From an uncultured Prevotellaceae bacterium (GTDB taxonomy: Bacteria; Bacteroidota; Bacteroidia; Bacteroidales; Bacteroidaceae), in contig CAMVDV010000002.1 in NCBI GenBank assembly GCA_947166305.1, forward strand, positions 1 to 64,000: 64,000 bases of DNA, given 5' to 3'. Below, one piece after another: positions 59,572 to 64,000 of this stretch. The first letter of the stretch is position 1; the number at the start of each line of letters is the position of its first letter. The notes beneath the pieces are model-generated. The model saw nothing but the letters and a program-made list of their open reading frames with translations. It made no database searches and was not told the origin of the DNA. Made by a program: the position numbers and the translations under genes.

Positions 59572-60873
59572 TCACTTCCTCGCCGGCAGTCCTCTATGGA
59601 GTTTCATGGTGCCGGCCTTGAGCTTCTGCATGGCATCGCGCAGGAAGGCGTTGGCATCGCGTTCCTGCAGAGAAGGCGGGACATTGTATGCCGAGCGTTC
59701 GCCCCTGATGAAAGCGCTGTCGCCGAAGGCCACGCGCTCCTCCACACGGGTGCGTTTCACGATGTCCGACGTGGTCCACAGCAGGGAATCGTAGCCCACC
59801 TCGTCGATGGCGCTCAGCATGTTGTCGCCCACGCGCTTGGCTCTGGCGAAGGACATCGGTCGGTCTCCCAGCCCGAAGAGCAGGAATCGGAGCATCACCT
59901 TGTCCTTCAGGAGCGTCCCCGACATGTTGGCTATCTCGGTGAAGCCGTGGTCGTGGCGGTAATCGACGTGCATGGTGTAGCCAAGCGTGTCGATGGATTC
60001 GCGTCGGCGCGCGTTGTCATAGATGCGGAGGTAAAGCCCTCTCAGCCTTCCGTCGAAGCGTAGCAGCCGACAATTCCTGTAGTCCACATAGAGTGTGCCC
60101 TCGAGGATGGGCGGCGAGGCGATGCCTTTCTTCCTCTCCAGGTGTATCTTCCTTATCTCCAGGCCGTCGTCGTCGGTATACCCCACGCACGAGACGTCGT
60201 AGTAGAGCTTGGCCCTCCGCTCCAACACGAAGTCGGCGGGCACGAAGATGAAGAGCCAGTTGTCGAAATTGACGAGCACCGGTGCCAGTCGGAGAAAGAC
60301 GTGCGTGTTGGTCCGCCCCAGCCCTTTCAGGTCAGGGCTGCCGAGCGCGTCCTCCTTCAGCAGTCCGCGCTTGCCGCTATGGAAGGTCAGGTCGCGCAAC
60401 TGGACACACGATTTGGCGCTCATGAAAGCCTCTGCCAGCTCGTCGGTGCCGGGGTATTGCGTGGTGAGGCGGAAGAAATAGTTGGCCGAGGCCTTCCTGT
60501 GCTTCCTGGCCTCCCTTTGCATCTTGCGCACGAGGCGGTAGAGTACGTCGTCGGCCGAAGTGACTGTCAGCTCGCGCATCGCAGTGGTGACGGGCCTGAG
60601 CTGTACGGTGGCAGGCAGTCGGGAAGCCTCATAGACGGCTTTGGCATAGCCTATGCTCGAGATGCGAACCACGTCGGTGGGAAGACACTGCAGGGAGAAC
60701 TCGCCCTCGACGTTGCTGATGGTGCCGCACGAAGGGGAGACATAGACGCTGGCGTAGGGCACGGGCTCGCCAGTCTCAGCGTCGCGCACCACAGCCGTCA
60801 AGGTGTCGAGCCGCTCCTGAGCCCGCATCATGCCGAACAGGCAGGACAATAATATAAATATGTAGCGCTTCAT
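59572..60873 (-). CDS. Secreted protein with carboxypeptidase-D-regulatory-like domain
   Basis: A 433-residue exported protein of unknown function. Signal peptide 1-18 (FGMMRAQ). About residues 22-105 form a CarboxypepD_reg-like beta-sandwich (LTAVVRDAETGEPVPYASVY and GTISNVEGEFSLQC), usual at the front of TonB-dependent receptors and Bacteroidota surface proteins. The remaining ~320 residues are a mixed region (ILEGTLYVDYRNCRLLRFDG) with no barrel, resembling a family often found after such a domain. The ATG at 60873 overlaps the TGA of the upstream gene (TGATG), so translation is coupled. It ends in LHRGLPARK. Confidence 0.7.
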   Translation of the reverse strand: MKRYIFILLSCLFGMMRAQERLDTLTAVVRDAETGEPVPYASVYVSPSCGTISNVEGEFSLQCLPTDVVRISSIGYAKAVYEASRLPATVQLRPVTTAMRELTVTSADDVLYRLVRKMQREARKHRKASANYFFRLTTQYPGTDELAEAFMSAKSCVQLRDLTFHSGKRGLLKEDALGSPDLKGLGRTNTHVFLRLAPVLVNFDNWLFIFVPADFVLERRAKLYYDVSCVGYTDDDGLEIRKIHLERKKGIASPPILEGTLYVDYRNCRLLRFDGRLRGLYLRIYDNARRRESIDTLGYTMHVDYRHDHGFTEIANMSGTLLKDKVMLRFLLFGLGDRPMSFARAKRVGDNMLSAIDEVGYDSLLWTTSDIVKRTRVEERVAFGDSAFIRGERSAYNVPPSLQERDANAFLRDAMQKLKAGTMKLHRGLPARK

Positions 60874-63800
60874 CAATGGTCAAGGTCAATGTTTTCTCTG
60901 TCCTCCGGATAGCTTATGCCCGTAAGGATTTTCCCCTGCGGCGTGATGCCCTCGGCACTCACGGTGATGCTCGTGGCGTTGCTGTTGTTCCAGAGCGTGA
61001 CGGCGGCACATCCCTTCTCGTCGAGCAGCAGATTGGGGTTCCAATAGAGCGTGCGACGATAGTCCTTGACGGAGGGAAGCGGGCGCTCCCTGTAGCAAGG
61101 GCTGTAGAATTCCTCGCAGACATCGTAGCCCTGGAGCACGAAGTGGCGGTCGCGATAGGTGGGACGCGGGCCTTTCGTCTGGTTTTCGTAGCCGATGTCC
61201 ACCGTAGGCTGGTTGGTTCCCCAGTACCGACGACTGCCCTCCATGCGCGGAGCGTAGTCGGTGATGAGCGACACATTGCGCAGGTTGCGCAGGAAGTGGA
61301 GCGACTGCGTCATGCCATCGAGTCCCGTGTGGGAGAATACGAAACGGTTTGAGGTGCTCCATACTCCAGACCTCCGTGCAGAAGAACTCGGTTCAGGACC
61401 AAGCTGGAAAGGCCTGTCGGCAGGATCAGGCCATTTGTAACGCAACGCACGCTCGTCGTCGCGAGTCGGAAGGGTGGACGGCGAGTCGTTGAACACCATG
61501 CCTCCCACGTCCCTACCCCATACGACGGGATTCCCCCTGCTGTTCGTCCAGCGGAATGGGAACGGGTCGTACTCCCGCTCGGCGCTCCAGTCATCAAAGG
61601 CAGACATTTGCGTTGACCTGACGTAATCATCATAGGTCTGGTAGTCACGGTACATATTCATGTCGCCCACCAACAGGCGTTTCGTCCATTCGGCAAAGGA
61701 TTGCGACCCGGGGAACCATCCTGGTGTGAAGCCAGCGTCAATACATTCGTTGAACGTCCTGTAGGCATCCCTCACCACGGCAGGGTGGTTGGCGTCGTAT
61801 TTGCGCAGGCCTCCATGCTTGGAGCGCACCGTTACTTGTGCCAACGTGTGCCCATCGCGCAGCGAAGGCATGAGCTTCGTCCCCTCACGAGGCGGCGCTA
61901 CATGCGTATGGTAGTAGTTAAATGGCTTGCAGAAACGAGGATGATAGGGCGTGAGGCGAACATAAAACTCAGGATATTCCGTCTCGCTCGGCATAATCCA
62001 CTGGTGTTCCAGCGAGGGGACAGCACGACCTCGGCCAAGCTTCTTCTGCCTTTTCCGCAACCAGCGCTTCGTCTTGCGGCTCATCGGCTTGGCTGTCTTC
62101 CATTTTGTCGTGTCGGAAGCAGAAAGATCCAGAATACATTCATGATAGAAGCCCGGCAGTTCCAGCACGAAGCGGCCGTTCTTCGTCGTGATGTCGCCAT
62201 AGATTCCTTTCATACCCATGTCCGACATCTGCCTGTACTCAGCGTGTACCCTCACCTCGCGGCGCAGGTTTCCCTCGTCATAGTAGTTGCGTCCGTCGAA
62301 GTTAGCCGATTCGTTGTCGCGGAGAAGGTAGCTGTATGCATTGTGTTTGTCACGCTCTTCGCCGGCATTGCCGAGGAGAGGAATCATTCCCTGCGGTTTC
62401 TTGTTCCTCTGAGCGAACCATTCGCCACCCACAGGGCGCGAGAAATCGTAGCGTTTTATCTCTTGGTCCATCATGTTTCCCCAGCCCTCATAACCCTCAT
62501 GCCCCAAGGCAACGTAGCGATAGACTGCACCAAAGTAGACAGGAGTCTTCTCGATGGGATGGTTAATGCGGAAGATTCCGGGCGTGGACATCGTTATCCA
62601 ATTGTGCCTACGCCAGCCTTGTACCATCAGAAGGAGGTCGAGATGTCGGCGATGCGGCTCGTCGTTCTTCTCAAAATAGTAGTGAGGTTGCTCCACAAAG
62701 CCACGTATTTGGCTGCACAAAAGCATTTCGGTGAGGATGTTACTGCTATCGTAGAGATACTCCGAAGTGGACGCATCTCTCACGGCAAGCGAGATGGTTG
62801 AGCCTGCGGCCAACGGGTTTTCCACAGAAAGACGGATGGAGTCGAAGGGTTCATAAGTGTTGCGTATGCCTGTGAACTGTACTTTTGCTGCCTCAATGTC
62901 CTGTTGATGTCGGACAAAACAAAGCCTGTCGCTGTAGACGCGGCCATGGGCGTTGAACACAGTTATCTGTGCCACGCCTGTTGGAAGCGAGTCGGTCGGG
63001 ATGCTTATCTGTGTGTCCTCGGCACGAAACTTCTGGAAGTAGTGCAGCGCACCGCCCACCATGACGGTGACACCTAAGGTTTCTCCTGCCGCCTCGCCTC
63101 TTGGCTGAAGGGTGAGCAGCAACTGGTTTTCGGTCACATCGGCACGCACGGCGCATCCGTCGGTCTCTGGCTTTGGCATACGACGGCGCACCACTTTGTT
63201 GCTATCGCTGGTGAAGATGGCAGAATAGGTCACGCCGTGTTCGCAGTCGAACTCCAGCGTTCCGCGCCCTCTGTTCTCCGTTCGCTGTTCCTGGAGCAAC
63301 TGTCCTCCGCGTCCGTAAAGGCGCATTGTGCCGGAGATGTGTTCGCCGTCGGCTTCATTGGCCTCGAATGCTACGCGAGCTCTTGTGCCTTCCACGATGA
63401 CACCGCCTTCGGGATAGAGGTTCACGACGGGCGGTGCCTTCTTCACCTCAGTGCGGAAGTAGCGCATGTGTGGGCGTTCCGTCATGTCGTGGCTGTAGAT
63501 TCCGGGGGAACTGGGTTTGTCGTAGAGCGGAAAGATGCGTTGATAGAGCTTTTCATAATCGCGATAAAACTCTTTGGCCATTTTCTTGTTGAAGAACCAT
63601 TGTTCGGCTGGCCAGGTATGGGGATGCTGATATTCGCCCCAGTTAAGTTGCCATCTCGTGTAAGCCCGCAGCTCATAGAAGCCACCGTAGAGCGAATCGC
63701 TCAGAACGAAAGAGCCTGTTCCCTGTCCGTCCTTCAGCTTCACGTGATGTCGCTCGAGCATATAGCCTTCTTGGTTCCAGAGTTCGGCGTAAAGGAGTTG

Positions 63801-64000
63801 GCTTAGGTTCGTGAGCCTGCCCGTGTCGCTCCGACGGACGTAGGCTTTGAAGTAAAGTGTGTCGCCTGCGAAGTAACAGGTATTGTCCATGTGGAGGAAC
63901 ACCTCTTCCTGCGGGATGTTCCTGCCGAAGAGTTCGAGATGATCCTTCCAGCCTTCAAGCGAAGAGGGCAGCGACGGACTTTCCTTCGTCCCTTGAAAGA
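60873..64000 (-). CDS. Large MG2-like secreted protein (5' end beyond the window)
   Basis: At least 1042 residues are encoded, and the frame is still open at the window edge, so the start and signal peptide are missing. Near the visible start FLHMDNTCYFAGDTLYFKAY is an MG2/alpha-2-macroglobulin-like beta-sandwich opening, and LSVENPLAAGSTISLAVRD another. Near the middle ITTKNGRFVLELPGFYH resembles a regulatory-like sandwich. The C-terminal part contains KDYRRTLYWNPNLLLDEKG and AAVTLWNNSNATSITVSAEG, common in large Bacteroidota proteins of this type, which often sit next to TonB-system genes. It forms a coupled operon with the following gene. Specific function unknown. Confidence 0.7.
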   Translation of the reverse strand, partial: FQGTKESPSLPSSLEGWKDHLELFGRNIPQEEVFLHMDNTCYFAGDTLYFKAYVRRSDTGRLTNLSQLLYAELWNQEGYMLERHHVKLKDGQGTGSFVLSDSLYGGFYELRAYTRWQLNWGEYQHPHTWPAEQWFFNKKMAKEFYRDYEKLYQRIFPLYDKPSSPGIYSHDMTERPHMRYFRTEVKKAPPVVNLYPEGGVIVEGTRARVAFEANEADGEHISGTMRLYGRGGQLLQEQRTENRGRGTLEFDCEHGVTYSAIFTSDSNKVVRRRMPKPETDGCAVRADVTENQLLLTLQPRGEAAGETLGVTVMVGGALHYFQKFRAEDTQISIPTDSLPTGVAQITVFNAHGRVYSDRLCFVRHQQDIEAAKVQFTGIRNTYEPFDSIRLSVENPLAAGSTISLAVRDASTSEYLYDSSNILTEMLLCSQIRGFVEQPHYYFEKNDEPHRRHLDLLLMVQGWRRHNWITMSTPGIFRINHPIEKTPVYFGAVYRYVALGHEGYEGWGNMMDQEIKRYDFSRPVGGEWFAQRNKKPQGMIPLLGNAGEERDKHNAYSYLLRDNESANFDGRNYYDEGNLRREVRVHAEYRQMSDMGMKGIYGDITTKNGRFVLELPGFYHECILDLSASDTTKWKTAKPMSRKTKRWLRKRQKKLGRGRAVPSLEHQWIMPSETEYPEFYVRLTPYHPRFCKPFNYYHTHVAPPREGTKLMPSLRDGHTLAQVTVRSKHGGLRKYDANHPAVVRDAYRTFNECIDAGFTPGWFPGSQSFAEWTKRLLVGDMNMYRDYQTYDDYVRSTQMSAFDDWSAEREYDPFPFRWTNSRGNPVVWGRDVGGMVFNDSPSTLPTRDDERALRYKWPDPADRPFQLGPEPSSSARRSGVWSTSNRFVFSHTGLDGMTQSLHFLRNLRNVSLITDYAPRMEGSRRYWGTNQPTVDIGYENQTKGPRPTYRDRHFVLQGYDVCEEFYSPCYRERPLPSVKDYRRTLYWNPNLLLDEKGCAAVTLWNNSNATSITVSAEGITPQGKILTGISYPEDRENIDLDH

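Overview
The window is a gene-dense chromosomal segment from a Bacteroidales bacterium, most likely a Prevotellaceae member. Evidence: promoters follow the Bacteroidota pattern (TTTG, 19-20 bp, TAnnTTTG). Several secreted proteins end in a Prevotella-style C-terminal sorting motif (IVNGKKIL/V). The set includes a TamL lipoprotein, a Rho factor with a long disordered insertion, a FimB/Mfa2-like lipoprotein, FISUMP and GLUG surface proteins, GH92/GH26/GH78 glycosidases and AsnA. I saw no tRNA, rRNA, CRISPR array or transposase gene.

Layout. 1-8 kb: FISUMP protein, ribonuclease Z, ribosomal protein S1, a family 2 glycosyltransferase and TamL. 8-18 kb: dipeptidyl peptidase IV, a radical SAM protein, NhaA, a membrane-anchored TPR/AraC regulator, a TonB-dependent receptor and AsnA. 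18-28 kb: a FimB-like lipoprotein, GH92 alpha-mannosidase, a GH99/71-like protein, TypA and a second FISUMP protein. 28-45 kb: an accessory surface block with three huge paralogous GLUG-repeat proteins, a GH78-like enzyme and a 49-residue peptide gene that overlaps one surface-protein stop codon. 45-64 kb: a stand-alone RecQ C-terminal-like protein, ManA, a third FISUMP protein, a GH26 mannanase, an Na/Pi transporter, ABC-F, Rho, TsaD, Map and a two-gene operon (MG2-like protein plus carboxypeptidase-D-regulatory-like protein) running off the right edge.

How the genes relate. GH92, the GH99-like protein, GH26 and ManA share a mannose/mannan theme but are scattered rather than forming a classical SusC/D polysaccharide utilisation locus. 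The GLUG proteins, one FISUMP protein and the 49-residue peptide look like a cell-surface system exported through a type IX-like route. One GLUG gene has lost its sorting tail through an in-frame stop codon.

The most striking non-coding feature is a set of eight intergenic tandem arrays, each of three or four units of 22 bp (two DNA turns), spread over the whole window and falling into two sequence families. Beside them are two MITE-like elements with terminal inverted repeats and flanking direct repeats, a two-copy stem-loop element, and C/G-rich palindromes, one pair of which brackets and partly encodes the start of a glycosidase gene. All statements rest on reading the sequence; no database search was run.
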